A stretch of DNA of 64,000 bases. It comes from Maratus speciosus (taxonomy: Eukaryota; Arthropoda; Arachnida; Araneae; Salticidae). Below the pieces are notes generated by a model. That model was not told the origin of the DNA, did no database searches, and was given only the letters and a program-made list of their open reading frames with translations. The translations under genes were made by a program, and so were the position numbers. Shown piece after piece: positions 1-10,214 of the stretch. Numbering within the stretch: the first letter of the stretch is position 1; every line of letters starts with the position of its first letter. The stretch lies in contig OZ010786.1 of assembly GCA_963932465.1 (NCBI GenBank), forward strand, positions 444,714,619 to 444,778,618, in the 5' to 3' direction.

Positions 1-736
1 AGTTTAGATAAAGAAGAAAATCTTTTATCATCAAATGATAATTATAGGCAAGCTATAGGAAGTCTTTTATATATTTCCTCATGCACAAGACCTGATATTA
101 CCGCTCCTACACACATACTAAATCGAAGATGCAAAATCCAAGACAAAAGGACTGGAATACTGTTATGAGGGTAATAAGATACTTAAAAACAACGAAAGAC
201 CTTGATCTCCACATTTCTTCAAAAGAATATCCTAATATAGTTGCATACTCGGATGCAGACTGGGGTCAAGATGCTACAGACAGAAAATCCACCTCAGGAA
301 ATGTAATCTTCTTAGGCAATAGCTGCATTTCTTGGTTCTCACGAAAACAAACATGTGTGACATTATCGTCAGCAGAAGCTGAATATGTGGCACTGTCACA
401 AGGAACTCAAGAGGTGCTATGGATCTTAAAATTGTGTAACGACCTCAACTTACAACAACATTTTCCTATTAGAATGGTTATCCAATTTAATTGTAGGATA
501 ACCAATCTACAATTAAATTGGTTGAAAGTGAAAAATTTAAATCTCGCACTAAGCACATTGATACAAAGTATCATTACATACGAGATTTAAAAACGAAAAA
601 TGTTATAGATGTCAAATATCTAATAACAAATGAAATGATAGCAGATATAATGACGAAGCCATTGGCAAAGGCCAAATTTGAACTTTGTAGAAACCTTATC
701 CACCTGGTGTCAGATTCTATCATAAAACGGGAGAGA
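1..736 (+). pseudogene. Ty1/copia retrotransposon pol 3' end (RT tail and RNase H), broken
   Basis: This is the C-terminal part of a copia-type polyprotein; the 5' part lies outside the window. Frame 1 at the left edge reads YRQAIGSLLYISSCTRPDI, the conserved end of copia reverse transcriptase. From about 129 another frame carries RNase H: RVIRYLKTTKDLDL, then AYSDADWGQDATDRKSTSG, then SWFSRKQ and LSSAEAEYVALS. A third frame (518-742) carries the family's C-terminal block SRTKHIDTKYHYIRD and EMIADIMTKPLAKAKFEL. The catalytic acidic residues of RNase H (D in SDADW, E in AEAEY) survive. At least two frameshifts make it non-functional. It runs directly into a polypurine tract and LTR. Copia assignment is secure; the exact family is not determinable here. 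Confidence 0.93.
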
Positions 737-1122
737 TGTTAGAAAATGCTCTTTTGTTTTCAAGAACATCCACCAGATGGCAGCATCAGACAATCATTTT
801 TTATTTGATCTACTGTGACAGACACTCAGTTCAGTTAGTGTTGCTCCTTCCCTTATAGCAGTTGGCAGCAAAATGCTGCTTGATTAAAAAAAATCCAATA
901 ATATTCCAAAGGAATATAATATGATAAAAAAACTGCAACAAACCATAGTTCAAAGTATTTCTTTGTGTTTGTAAATAGTCTTATTCATCTGTTTTTGTTT
1001 TATTGTGAAGTGTGATCCGTGTTTTTACCAGCATATATATTATTCTAGTGTATTCAATCTTCTAATAAATGTTTTTTGTTCATCCAAAGAAGAGTATATT
1101 TCCATTGAAACACATCAAAACA
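737..1122 (+). repeat. 3' LTR of the copia element
   Basis: The purine-rich tract aaaacgggagaga (724-736) is followed at once by TGTTAGAAAATG, the standard TG start of a copia LTR. An AATAAA signal lies at 1064-1069. The LTR appears to end in CA near 1114-1122 (length about 380 bp). The right boundary is approximate because the 5' LTR is not in the window. Confidence 0.75.
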
Positions 1123-1399
1123 TAAAGGTAAAACTTTTAACTTTTTTATTGTTTACCTATTAAGGAATTTCGTATTCATGCCTTCCATATGGAATAACAT
1201 TCTAACAGTATCAGATAGAGGTTTTTGCGTTGTGGATTAGAATTATGGGTGATTCCTTATTCGTCACTATTACTTTCATTTGACGAAAGAAAAAAAAACA
1301 TTTTTATGCATATTGTATGCATTGAAATTTTGTGTATGAAAGTAAAATGGATGTAGATTTGAAACATGTATGCATGTAGGCACAAAATTAATGTAAACT

Positions 1400-2085
1400 A
1401 GTCGGAAGTGGCAATCCTAAAACTTTCTTCTGTCTCATACATGTTAATAATTTCTGAAAAATGCAGCATAGCAGCGCCACTGGTTAAGTGATTTACACCA
1501 AAATCTAATCAACAACAACTTATGTCAACTTCTAATTAAATTTGAAGTTTGATGAAAATCCGTGCTTTAGTTTTTGAGATAGCGCTATTGCGGAAATCGT
1601 GAAAAGTTCTGCATAGCAGTTCCACCAGTTGAGCAATTTACACCAAAAACTTATCAGGATCAATTTACATCAGGAACTAACTGAATCTGTAGTTTGATGA
1701 AAATTCATGCATTAGTTCTTGAGATACAGCTATTGCGGAAATCGTAAAAAATGCAGCATAGTACTTTTGGACGATTTACATCAAAAACTAAACAGCACTA
1801 ATTTATATCAGGGACTAACCGAATCTGAAGTTTTCTGAAAATCCCTACTTTAGTTCTTGAGATATCGCTACTGTGAAACCATGAATAATGCAGCATATCA
1901 GCACCACCTGCTGGGAAATTACACAAAATTTGTGTCGAATACAGACAGACTTACAGACTAAAAAACAGGCATTTTGTAAGAACATGTTTTTCGGGGTCTC
2001 TGACCCCTAAAACATGGATATCCGTCGAAAACCGGAAGTCGAAAATTTTCTCGAATCCAATACTTTCTTCTTGTAAAGATCCAAA
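1400..2085 (+). repeat. Inserted repeat with ~145-bp tandem units
   Basis: Four diverged units, marked by 'gcagcata(g/t)' near 1463, 1611, 1753 and 1890, are spaced about 138-148 bp apart. Each carries a 'gaaaatcc..gctttagtttttgagata' block. The array is followed by 'cagacagacttacagact' and a GC-rich block containing 'ggggtctctgacccc'. No protein function is recognised. Confidence 0.7.
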
Positions 2086-2385
2086 AAAGTAAAAACATGT
2101 ATGTAGACATTAATATATGAAATCTTCAGCATAATACATTTTTTTTTTAATCTGAAAGAAATGCTGAAAACAAATTATTTTTTTGACAAAGCGTCTTTTA
2201 TGATAAAAAGCACATAGTAAGCTAAACAGGATGCTATATATTTCTTAAAAATCCGTGCCTCAAATGTGCATAATAAATAAACATTCTTTATAATTTTTTC
2301 CAAATACTGTCTAAAAGATGCATCAAATAAAATATATTTCTGAAAAGATACATTCGCTGCAGAATACTTCACATTGAGTAAATAA

Positions 2386-2428
2386 ACTTACCTAATACTT
2401 CGTCAAACACAAGCAGGAAAATTTTCAT
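2386..2428 (-). other. Conserved short ORF start and splice-donor-like site in unit U
   Basis: On the minus strand an ATG (2426-2428) opens MKIFLLVFDEVL and then reads TTAG followed by GTAAGT (2391 to 2386), a consensus 5' splice donor. The same donor is intact in the copies at about 26036-26041 and 38361-38366. It is mutated in the copies near 29360 and 31497. The reading frame itself is not kept between copies (an extra A in two of them), so an old exon is possible but not shown. Confidence 0.25.
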
Positions 2429-2990
2429 TATGGATTGTGTACTCAAAATTGAAAACCCACATGTTATGAAAGTAACATATCATCCGGACGTACGTTGGGG
2501 AAATTTCATGCACACGACATCATTTTCAAAGTTTATTTACTTAATATTTTGCTTGGAAAATATCTAAAGCGGCGTTGTTTGGTGTATTTCGCGAATCGTA
2601 TAGATTTTGGATTTTAAATATATTCAGGTTTCTTCATCTTTGCTATGTTAGTATCTTCAGGTGTAGTTTAGTCGAAAATATATTAAAAGAAATTTTAAAA
2701 CGTGAAACGAACTTATGGTCATTTTCTTGTACGTTTTGTTATGATTGTATTTATTATTTTACCAGAGAACAAGGAATATTTAAATTTATATATTTCATAT
2801 TTCTGTTTACTATTCAATAAATTACACATAAGGCGGAATAAAAGCATGAACTTGAAGACTTCGTCGAACAATTCTAAATGATTATCATTTCCAAGATAAT
2901 GAAAAAATGTTTCTTTTTTTTTTCGTGTAATTTAAGGGAAAAGAAATTACGTCATTAGACAGTATGCTTGATTTTTTTTCTTTTTCTAAA

Positions 2991-4448
2991 CTAGGGGGAT
3001 CGGCCCCCTACAAGCTACGCTCGCCAACCCCCGTCCAAACACCGTAGACTCTAAATGCACGCTAATTTGATCGGCTTTAAAAAGATTTCGAAAGATTGAA
3101 TTATAATTTAAAAAACAGTGGCGATCTCTCTATAAACGGATTTCTATTCATTTCTCTTTGATTGGGGAATTTTAACGCCAAATCCGTTGCGGTACTACTT
3201 GATTATCCCGTCGACCAATTTCGCCAAATTATATAAATCGCCAAACCACTCGCCAATTTATACAAATTGACATAATTTTTATTTTAAATAACGAAAAAAC
3301 AAATAAATTAGTACAACATTAATAAAAATACAAATAAAACGTCGAAATAAAAATAACTTGATGACGTAGACACGTGTAACAACATTTCAAAATAAGCTAA
3401 TATAAAAGGAATTACGTAAACAGAGTCTTTGTCTCCTGGTATTTTTCAACAAAGTGAAAAGAAAGTTCTTTTAAATGAGACATTTTAAATTAATCATTTT
3501 TAATCTGACGTAATTTTGACCAAACTATTCTTTCTCTTTTTAATATTCACGCGAAAATACTTGTGTTAGAAATTAAATATTATTTGCGCTTTCCTAACAA
3601 AAATAGTTGAAAAGTATCCTCTTAAAATATCAAATAAATGTCTAGCGCAATTTCTAAATTTAAACCGTTTTGCAATATTATTTTGTGTTCATTTTATGTA
3701 ATAACTGTAATGTGACGTAAATATGACGTAATTTCTCCTATTTAAGACTTCTAACGCACGTTAATAAATTTATTGCTTTACAAATTCCTTTCTCTCTTAA
3801 AATTCACGTGTAATTATATTTTTTATGACATAATTTTTAATAAGTTCCTGCTTCTTGTACATAATTATTTAATTCTAATTCCAAATGTTTTTTTCTGTTT
3901 ATAATAGTCACGTGTAAATAATTTTTTAATTTATTTACACGTATAAATATTTTTTTTTTTTTTAAGTAAACATTATTGCTTCCGCTGTTTATACAGTTGG
4001 CAACAGTTTAAATTAATATCACTTTCTAAAATCTGTTAAAAATATCTCTAGAAATGCTGAAAATCTGAATTTAAAATAGAAATAAAACCTCAAAAAAATA
4101 GTCAAAATAAAAAAATTAATGCAATCTGCACTCCGGCAAATTCTAACGCATAAAATGATCTAAAAATGATTAAATTCCTATGAACAGTTTTTGCTCCTAT
4201 AAAACTTTTTTAGTGGAACGATTTTGTCCAACTTTAGCATTAAATATCTCTTAAAATAATTCTTCGATCTGAAAACTGTCTGCATCAGCGTGTTTATCAA
4301 ACATTTCTGTATAATACTACCGATTTTCATATTTTTGTATGCATTATTTTTCTTAATATTAATGAAGAAAGACCTCCGGTCACAAAAAAATCAAAACCGG
4401 CGGCCGCCGCGGTGACAGCGGTAGTTACTTTTTTTTAGAATAGACAGA
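2991..4448 (-). mobile_element. Non-autonomous Helitron, copy 1 (complete ends)
   Basis: Read on the minus strand it starts TCTGTCTATTCTAAAA at 4448. It ends with a GC-rich hairpin (GGGGGcCGATCCCCC) and CTAG at 2991, with A before and T after, the A|T insertion signature of Helitrons. Length is 1458 bp. No Rep/helicase frame is present. The 5' region contains GC-rich CGG/CCG repeats. Copies 2 (12520-13903) and 3 (8866-9652) confirm both ends. Confidence 0.75.
3193..3380. mobile_element. Truncated GGTACTAC-type MITE inside Helitron copy 1
   Basis: It starts GGTACTACTTGATTATCC and carries the left half of the ~300-bp element seen whole at 13408-13707 and 22320-22616. The other end is missing. 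In the full copies both ends are inverted repeats of about 30-50 bp. Confidence 0.6.
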
Positions 4449-4461
4449 TGATATCATCTAC

Positions 4462-5193
4462 AGTAGGGATGCACAACCTGTGGCCCACGGGCCGAAAGTG
4501 GCCCTCGATGGGTTAACGTGTGGCCCGCGAATCACATCAATTTATAACTGGAAAAAATTGAAAATTTTGTCCATAGGTCGCACGAAAAAATCGTGAATTT
4601 CGTCAATTTGCCGCCGGAAAAATCGAAAATTTGTTGATCAGACACGGAAAAATCGCGAATTTTCTCGATGATGACCATCAAAATTTAAATTTCCGTTGAT
4701 CGGCTGTGGAAAAATCGCGAATTTCGTCAGTTTACCGCGAGAAAAAAATCGTAAATTTCGTCAATTTTTGAAGCGGTAAAAAAATTACAAATTTCGTCAG
4801 AGTCAATTTAGAATCGCGAATTTCGTTGATCGGACGCGCAAAAATAGTTAATTTCGTTGTTCGGGCACGAAACATAGCGCGGATTTCGTCGATCAGGCGA
4901 TGAAAGACAGTGAATTTCGTCGACCAAGTGCGGAAAAATCGTTAATTTTGTCAAACGGCTTTGGAAAAACTGCAACTTTTGCTGATCAGGCGCGGGAAAA
5001 TCGCGAATTTCGTTGATCAGGAGCGGAAAAATCGCAAATTTCGTTAATCGGCTCCTCCCTCCCCCCCCCCTTTTGTTCATAAAGTTCACATTTTTTTCGG
5101 CACAAGCCACTTTCATGCCTATGTTTGTTTTTAGCACTTTTAATAAAACAAAATTTACTCCGCCGTATAAAGTCAAGGAATATTATCACTCCT
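4462..5193. mobile_element. hAT-like terminal segment with internal minisatellite (left arm)
   Basis: It begins CAGTAGGGATGCACAACCTG, then GTGGCCCACGGGCCG. This start resembles hAT-type ends that open CAGGGGTGCACAACC. From about 4555 to 5060 it is filled with degenerate ~30-40-bp units built around 'aaaaatcgcgaatttcgt', often followed by 'tgatc(a/g)gg'. The inverted twin is at 5667-6395. The open frames of repeating peptide across it are by-products of the repeat. Confidence 0.5.
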
Positions 5194-5461
5194 TCTAAAT
5201 AATCCTTGCTATATCTCTGTTATACATACAAACGTAAACTGTTGATATATCCTTGGCAACAGAATTGGATACGTTGACTGGATAGGGGACCTAGAGCGGT
5301 AAATCGGCCCTCCCCCTCTGAAACCATATTTTTTATCTGATTACAGGCCACAGATCGACTTCCCGAAATAGAATTCTCTCCGCGTTACTGATGTGGACCT
5401 CGACAAAACAGAAATTTTTGTTAAGTGGCCCTTCTCTTAAAACGGTTGTGCACCCCTAATC

Positions 5462-5497
5462 TACAGGATGATTCAAAATAACGTGGCCAAAATAAAT
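5462..5497 (+). mobile_element. Solo mariner terminal fragment
   Basis: ctacaggatgattcaaaa followed by taacgtggccaaaat matches the left terminal repeat of the mariner at 14356. It lies in the palindrome loop without a partner end. Confidence 0.65.
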
Positions 5498-5635
5498 GAT
5501 TAATTGCTCTAAGAAAGGAATGATATGTAAACAAAATGTGCACATATTGTGTTTCTTTCCTACTTGCAATGGTTCTACGAAAACTCATTTTAATTTGAAT
5601 GAGGTTATTTAAATTATATATAATATCTCTCTATT

Positions 5636-5666
5636 CTAAAAAAAAGTAACTGCCGCTGTCACCGCC
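5636..5666 (+). mobile_element. Helitron 5'-terminal scrap in the palindrome loop
   Basis: TCTCTCTATTCTAAAA followed by the 'gccgctgtcaccgcc' block is the 5' end of the same Helitron family, only about 31 bp long. It stops exactly where the right palindrome arm begins. Confidence 0.65.
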
Positions 5667-6395
5667 GGAGTGATAATATTCCTTGACTTTATACGGCGGA
5701 GTAAATTTTGTTTTATTAAAAGTGCTAAAAACAAACATAGGCATGAAAGTGGCTTGTGCCGAAAAAAATGTGAACTTTATGAACAAAGGGGGGGGGAGGA
5801 GCCGATTAACGAAATTTGCGATTTTTACGCTCCTGATCAACGAAATTCGCGATTTTCCCGCGCCTGATCAGCAAAAGTTGCAGTTTTCCCAAAGCCGTTT
5901 AACAAAATTAACGATTTTTCCGCACTTGGTCGACGAAATTCACTGTCTTTCATCGCCTGATCGACGAAATCCGCGCTATGTTTCGTGCCCGAACAACGAA
6001 ATTAACTATTTTTGCGCGTCCGATCAACGAAATTCGCGATTCTAAATTGACTCTGACGAAATTTGTAATTTTTTTACCGCTTCAAAAATTGACGAAATTT
6101 ACGATTTTTTTCTCGTGGTAAACTGACGAAATTCGCGATTTTTCCACAGCCGATCAACGGAAATTTAAATTTTGATGGTCATCATCGAGAAAATTCGCGA
6201 TTTTTCCGTGTCTGATCAACAAATTTTCGATTTTTCCGGCGGCAAATTGACGAAATTCACGATTTTTTCGTGCGACCTATGGACAAAATTTTCAATTTTT
6301 TCCAGTTATAAATTGGTGTGATTCGCGGGCCACACGTTAACCCATCGAGGGCCACTTTCGGCCCGTGGGCCACAGGTTGTGCATCCCTACTGTAG
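5667..6395. mobile_element. hAT-like segment with minisatellite (right arm)
   Basis: Inverted twin of 4462-5193, ending in GTGCATCCCTACTG. The reverse-oriented 'acgaaattcgcgattttt' units run from about 5800 to 6310. A G-run (5788-5796) mirrors the C-run at about 5059-5070 in the other arm. Confidence 0.5.
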
Positions 6396-6404
6396 ATGAT
6401 ATCA

Positions 6405-6651
6405 TCTCTCTATTCTAAAAAAAGTAACTACCGCTGTCACCGCCGCCGCCGGTTTTGAATTTTTTGTGACCGGAGGTCTTTCTTCGTTAATATTAAGAAA
6501 AATAATGCATACAAAAATATGAAAATCGGTAGTATTACACAGAAATGTTTGATAAACACGCTGATGTAGGCAGTTTTCAAATCGAAGAATTATTTTAAGA
6601 GACATTTAATGCCAAAGTTGGACAAAATCGTTCCATTAAAAAAGTTTTATT
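6405..6651 (+). mobile_element. Helitron 5' fragment (right palindrome arm)
   Basis: It starts TCTCTCTATTCTAAAA and is the inverted counterpart of 4199-4448, with the CCG-rich block and 'gacctccggtcacaaaa' on the complementary strand. It is cut off at 6651, where the palindrome ends. Confidence 0.7.
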
Positions 6652-7302
6652 GTCTGAGCGAAGTGAAGGCTAATACTCAGTGAAATATTACTGTCCGGAC
6701 ACATTACTACTACGATGGATATTAACGCCATGTCTACTAAAAAAAAAGCCTAATAAAAACCTTTCGTCAAGCATAACTCAAAAAATATTTATCGGATTTC
6801 GTTTCTGATTGCACCAGAAGGTACCTATGAGGGTCGCCTACTGAATGCACCTACTATGAAAAATAAGTTCCAAACCGTTTAAAAATTATATACAAAAAAC
6901 TGATAAAAAAGCACAATTTATCTGCATGTCACAGAAATTTGGTGTGCGTCACTTTCACCGGTTATGTTTTCGTAGACAACTGGTTTGAACACATGGAGCA
7001 AATAAAAAAAAAGAAATACGAACGCATTAATATTGAATAGATCAGTTTCAACCACGTGATCACAAACCTTGCAACCACCCGTGGCAACCAGTTTTGGTGG
7101 GCAAACAAATAATAATACAGTACTCCGTACCACGGTGACCGTTTTTAGCCTGTTGTATAAAATCTGGCCTTTTGTATGACATACAACAGTGGATGATTAA
7201 AACAAAAGACATGAGTGTTTATTGCTCCGGGAGGTTAACTTTCTCTGGATGTCTGTCTATCATACAGCATGCAATTTTCTTTTAAAGGATGATATTATTA
7301 TG
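6652..7302. other. No recognisable feature
   Basis: A 71-codon minus-strand frame (6918-7133) has no recognisable motif. No RNA gene or repeat was recognised. Confidence 0.5.
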
Positions 7303-7476
7303 CAGTAAAACCTCCATAACGGACACACCCGATTAGTGGATACCTCTATTTAGGGGGCATTTTTTCGATTACCAACCCTTAAATAACTGTACATTTTTTA
7401 CTCTCAGTAGCGGACACCTCCAAATAGAGGACAAATTCTGCCATCCCGAGGTGTTCGCTATTCAGAGGTTTTACTG
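7303..7476. mobile_element. pogo/Tigger-type MITE, unit 1 of a tandem pair
   Basis: It starts CAGTAAAACCTCCATAACGG and ends with the inverted 'ttcagaggttttactg'. These are classic pogo/Tigger terminal repeats. Length is about 174 bp with no coding capacity. Confidence 0.8.
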
Positions 7477-7648
7477 ATAAAACCTCCATAGCGGACACAC
7501 CCGATTAGCGGATACCTCTATTTAGCGGACATTTTTTCGATTACCAACTCTTAAATAACTGTACATGTTTTACTCTCAGTAGCGGTCACCTCTAAATAGA
7601 GGACAAATTCTGCATTCTCGGGGTGTCCGCTATTCAGAGGTTTTACTG
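7477..7648. mobile_element. pogo/Tigger-type MITE, unit 2 of a tandem pair
   Basis: It follows unit 1 with no spacer. The first bases of its left terminus are lost ('ataaaacctccatagcgg'), while its right end 'cagaggttttactg' is intact. The interior closely matches unit 1. Confidence 0.8.
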
Positions 7649-7889
7649 TTATTGATAGTTATTTTACAGGGCCACACAAAAGAATAAGAATATATGAAAT
7701 GAATATAAACTAAATTCGGGATTGGTAGATCGCTGATGGTAATGTAATTTTAGGATGTTGTTACAGTCGTCCGCAGCATGTTTTTAGAGTTTTGTTCATC
7801 TAACGAAACCCTACCTGTCTCACTCCTTTGTCTGTCTGTCTGTCCGTCTATCACAGAGCCCGTTCTCAGAAACTATACATGTCGGATAC
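7649..7889. other. Lead-in to the satellite array, (TCTG/TCCG)-rich
   Basis: It contains a 'tgtctgtctgtctgtccgtc' run near 7831-7853 and otherwise no recognisable feature. Confidence 0.4.
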
Positions 7890-8865
7890 TTGAAAATTTG
7901 CATACTTATAGCTGAACACCACACATCAAACGGCAAATAATAAAATTTTGAAAAAGTCTAATATTTAAAACTCTGGGCTCTAACTTGTGTATTTTAAGCA
8001 ATTTTTCTAACTCAGCCCCTAATTTAATTAAGTTGGAGACATGAAATTTTGCATACTTATAGCTGAACATCTCACATCAAACGACAAATAATAAAATTTT
8101 GAAAAAGTCTAATATTTAACCCTCTGGGCTCTAACTTGTGTATTTTAAACAATTTTTCTAACTCAGCCCCTAATTAAGTTGGAGACATGAAAGTTTGCAT
8201 ACTTATAGCTGAACACTTGCGATAACACTATAAATCATAAAATTTTGAAAAAGTCATATTTAACCCTCCGGTCTCTAACTTCTGTATTTTAAGCAATTTT
8301 TCTAACTCAGCCCCTAATTAAGTTGGAGACATGACATTTTGCATACTTATAGCTGAACACCCCACATCAAACGACAAATAATAAAATTTTGAAAAAGTCT
8401 AATATTTAACCCTCTGGGCTCTAACTTGTGTATTTTAAACAATTTTTCTAACTCAGCCCCTAATTAAGTTGTAGACATGAAATTTTGCATACTTATAGCT
8501 GAAATCCTCACATCAAACGACAAATAATAAAATTTTGAAAAAGGTCTAATATTTAACCCTCTGGGCTCTAACTTGTGTATTTTAAGCAATTTTTCTAACT
8601 CGCCACTAATTAAGTTGGAGACATGAAAGTTTGCATACTTATAGCTGAACACTTGCGATAACACGATAAATCATAAAATTTTGAAAAAGTCATATTTAAC
8701 CCTCTGGGCTCTCTAACTTGTGTATTTTAAGCAATTTTTCTAACTCAGACCCTAATTAAGTTGGAGACATGAAAATTTGCATACTTATAGTTGAACACCT
8801 CACATCAAACGACAAATAATAAAATTTTGAGCAAATCTAATATTTAACCTCTAATATTTAGTCTC
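7890..8865 (+). repeat. Tandem array, seven ~146-bp monomers with three-monomer higher-order repeat
   Basis: 'catacttata' recurs at 7901, 8052, 8198, 8342, 8488, 8634 and 8780. Monomers at 8198 and 8634 share a variant middle ('acttgcgataacac') that lacks the 'cacatcaaacg' of the others. The variant returns every 436-438 bp, so three monomers form the repeating set. The right edge is truncated into Helitron copy 3. Confidence 0.9.
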
Positions 8866-9652
8866 GCGCAATTTTTAAATTTAAACTGATATATGAATAC
8901 TATTTTTTGTTCATTTTGCATAATAAGTGTAATGTGACGCAATTTCTTCTATTTCAGACTTCTAACGCATGTTAATGAATTTATTTTACAATATCCTTTC
9001 TCTTTCAAAATTCACATGTAAATATAGTTTTAATGGTATGGTAATGGTTATGGTAATGGATGGCTTCCAATAAGTGCCTGCTTTTTATATATAATTATTT
9101 AATTCTAATTTGAAGGTTTTTTTCTGTTTATAATAGTAACGTGTAAATAATTTTTTTATTTGAAGCAAACATTATTGTTTGCGCTGTTTATACAGTTGGC
9201 AACAGTTTAAATTAATACCATTTTCTAAAATATGTAAAAAATATCAGTCAAGATGCTGAATATTTGAATTTAAAATAGAAATAAAACCTCAAAAAATGAG
9301 TCAAATTAAAAAAAAAAATTAATGAAATCTGCACACCGGGATTTTCTATTGAATAAAATGATCTAAAAATGATTAAATTCACATGTATAGCTTTTGCTCC
9401 TATAAAAAAAATTTTAATGGAACGATTTTGTCCAACTTTAGCATTAAATATCTCTTAAAATAATTCTTCGATTTGAATGTTGATCAAACATTTCGCTAAA
9501 ATACCACCGATTTTCATATTTTTTGTATGCAATAGTTTTCTTAATATTAACGAAGAAAGACCTCCGGTCACAAAAAATTCAAAACCGGTTTCGGCGGCGG
9601 CGGCAGCGGCGGCGGCAGTGACAGCGTTAGTTACTTTTTAGAGTAGAGAGAT
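8866..9652 (-). mobile_element. Helitron copy 3, 3'-truncated
   Basis: It is collinear with about 3641-4448 of copy 1. On the minus strand the 5' end TCTCTCTACTCTAAAA is near 9652, with the GC-rich block (CGG/CAG repeats, 9592-9616) just inside. The CTAG end is missing where it abuts the satellite array. Confidence 0.7.
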
Positions 9653-9895
9653 ATATATAAATGAAAACTTGTCTATCTGTCTGTTTGTAATTCTATAAAA
9701 ATCCACAATTTGGAAGCCAAAATTGTGAAAAGATACGTACATGTGTATTAAAACATGGCCGAGGCAACTAAAGTAATCCGGAATCGAAATAATTTATAGT
9801 TAATTTTTAATTAATAAAAAACCAGCAATTTAACAGCAATTTCTTATCAAATTTAAACATTTTTCGTTATAGCAGTTGCCAACAATTAAAAAACA
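9653..9895 (+). mobile_element. Second Helitron family, 5' fragment
   Basis: It matches the reverse complement of 47170-47417, sharing 'gtacatgtgtattaaaacat', 'taaagtaatccgga' and 'gttatagcag'. The 47-kb copy has a good Helitron start; this one has lost it. Confidence 0.55.
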
Positions 9896-9923
9896 CAATA
9901 AAATTATTACTACAACAATTAAT

Positions 9924-10184
9924 TTTCTACTGCAAGATTTCCACGTGAAAAATAAAAATGAAATAAATAGTTTGCCGAATTTAAAAAAAGGTGAATATTA
10001 CGTCATAACTTTTGTATTGCAAGATATTCACGTGAAATATGAAAATGAAATAAATGGTTTGACGAATTTAAATGAAAGTGAATATAACTTCATATTTTTT
10101 CTATTTCAAGGTTTCCACGTGAAAGAGGAAAATATTACGTCATATTGTAAATATAAAGGACGTGGTGGATATAGTATAACGTCA
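9924..10184 (+). repeat. Three 87-bp repeats keeping an open frame
   Basis: Units start near 9931, 10018 and 10105. Since 87 is a multiple of three, the 112-codon frame 9876-10214 reads a 29-residue repeat: QDFHVKNKNEIN, QDIHVKYENEIN, QGFHVKEENI. The repeats carry CACGTGAA and TTACGTCAT elements that also occur in the Helitrons. No known domain is seen, so I treat it as repeat DNA rather than a gene. Confidence 0.6.
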
Positions 10185-10214
10185 TATGAGTGTGAAAAAT
10201 GTATTGATGCATGA

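Larger units (their letters stand above)
1195..2960. repeat. Unit U copy 1 (dispersed ~1.6-kb unit), interrupted
   Basis: 1195-1400 and 2085-2960 are collinear with the unit that recurs at 25476-27035, 28966-30556, 30938-32025 and 36738-38870, all in the same orientation. Shared landmarks are the tgcattgaaatttt / atgcatgtaggcataaaa block, the 'aaatccgtgcctcaaa' block, and 'acttacctaat' followed by 'cattatggattgtgtact'. Copy 1 is split by a short-period repeat at 1400-2085 and is abutted by the copia LTR on its left. Confidence 0.7.
4199..6651. repeat. Giant palindrome, ~0.99-kb arms, 473-bp loop
   Basis: 4199-5193 and 5667-6651 are inverted copies that differ at only a few scattered bases by eye; the loop is 5194-5666. 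Each arm holds 250 bp of the Helitron 5' end, a hAT-like end (cagtagggatgcacaacc) and a 36-bp-type minisatellite. Flanks are inverted too, so this is an inverted duplication of an already composite locus, not one transposon with long TIRs. All open frames in it are shadows of the arms. Confidence 0.9.

Noticed and set aside
4808..6045. Overlapping 120-122-codon frames on both strands with repeating peptides
   Set aside because: They are translations of the minisatellite in the two palindrome arms; several frames are open at once and mirror each other.
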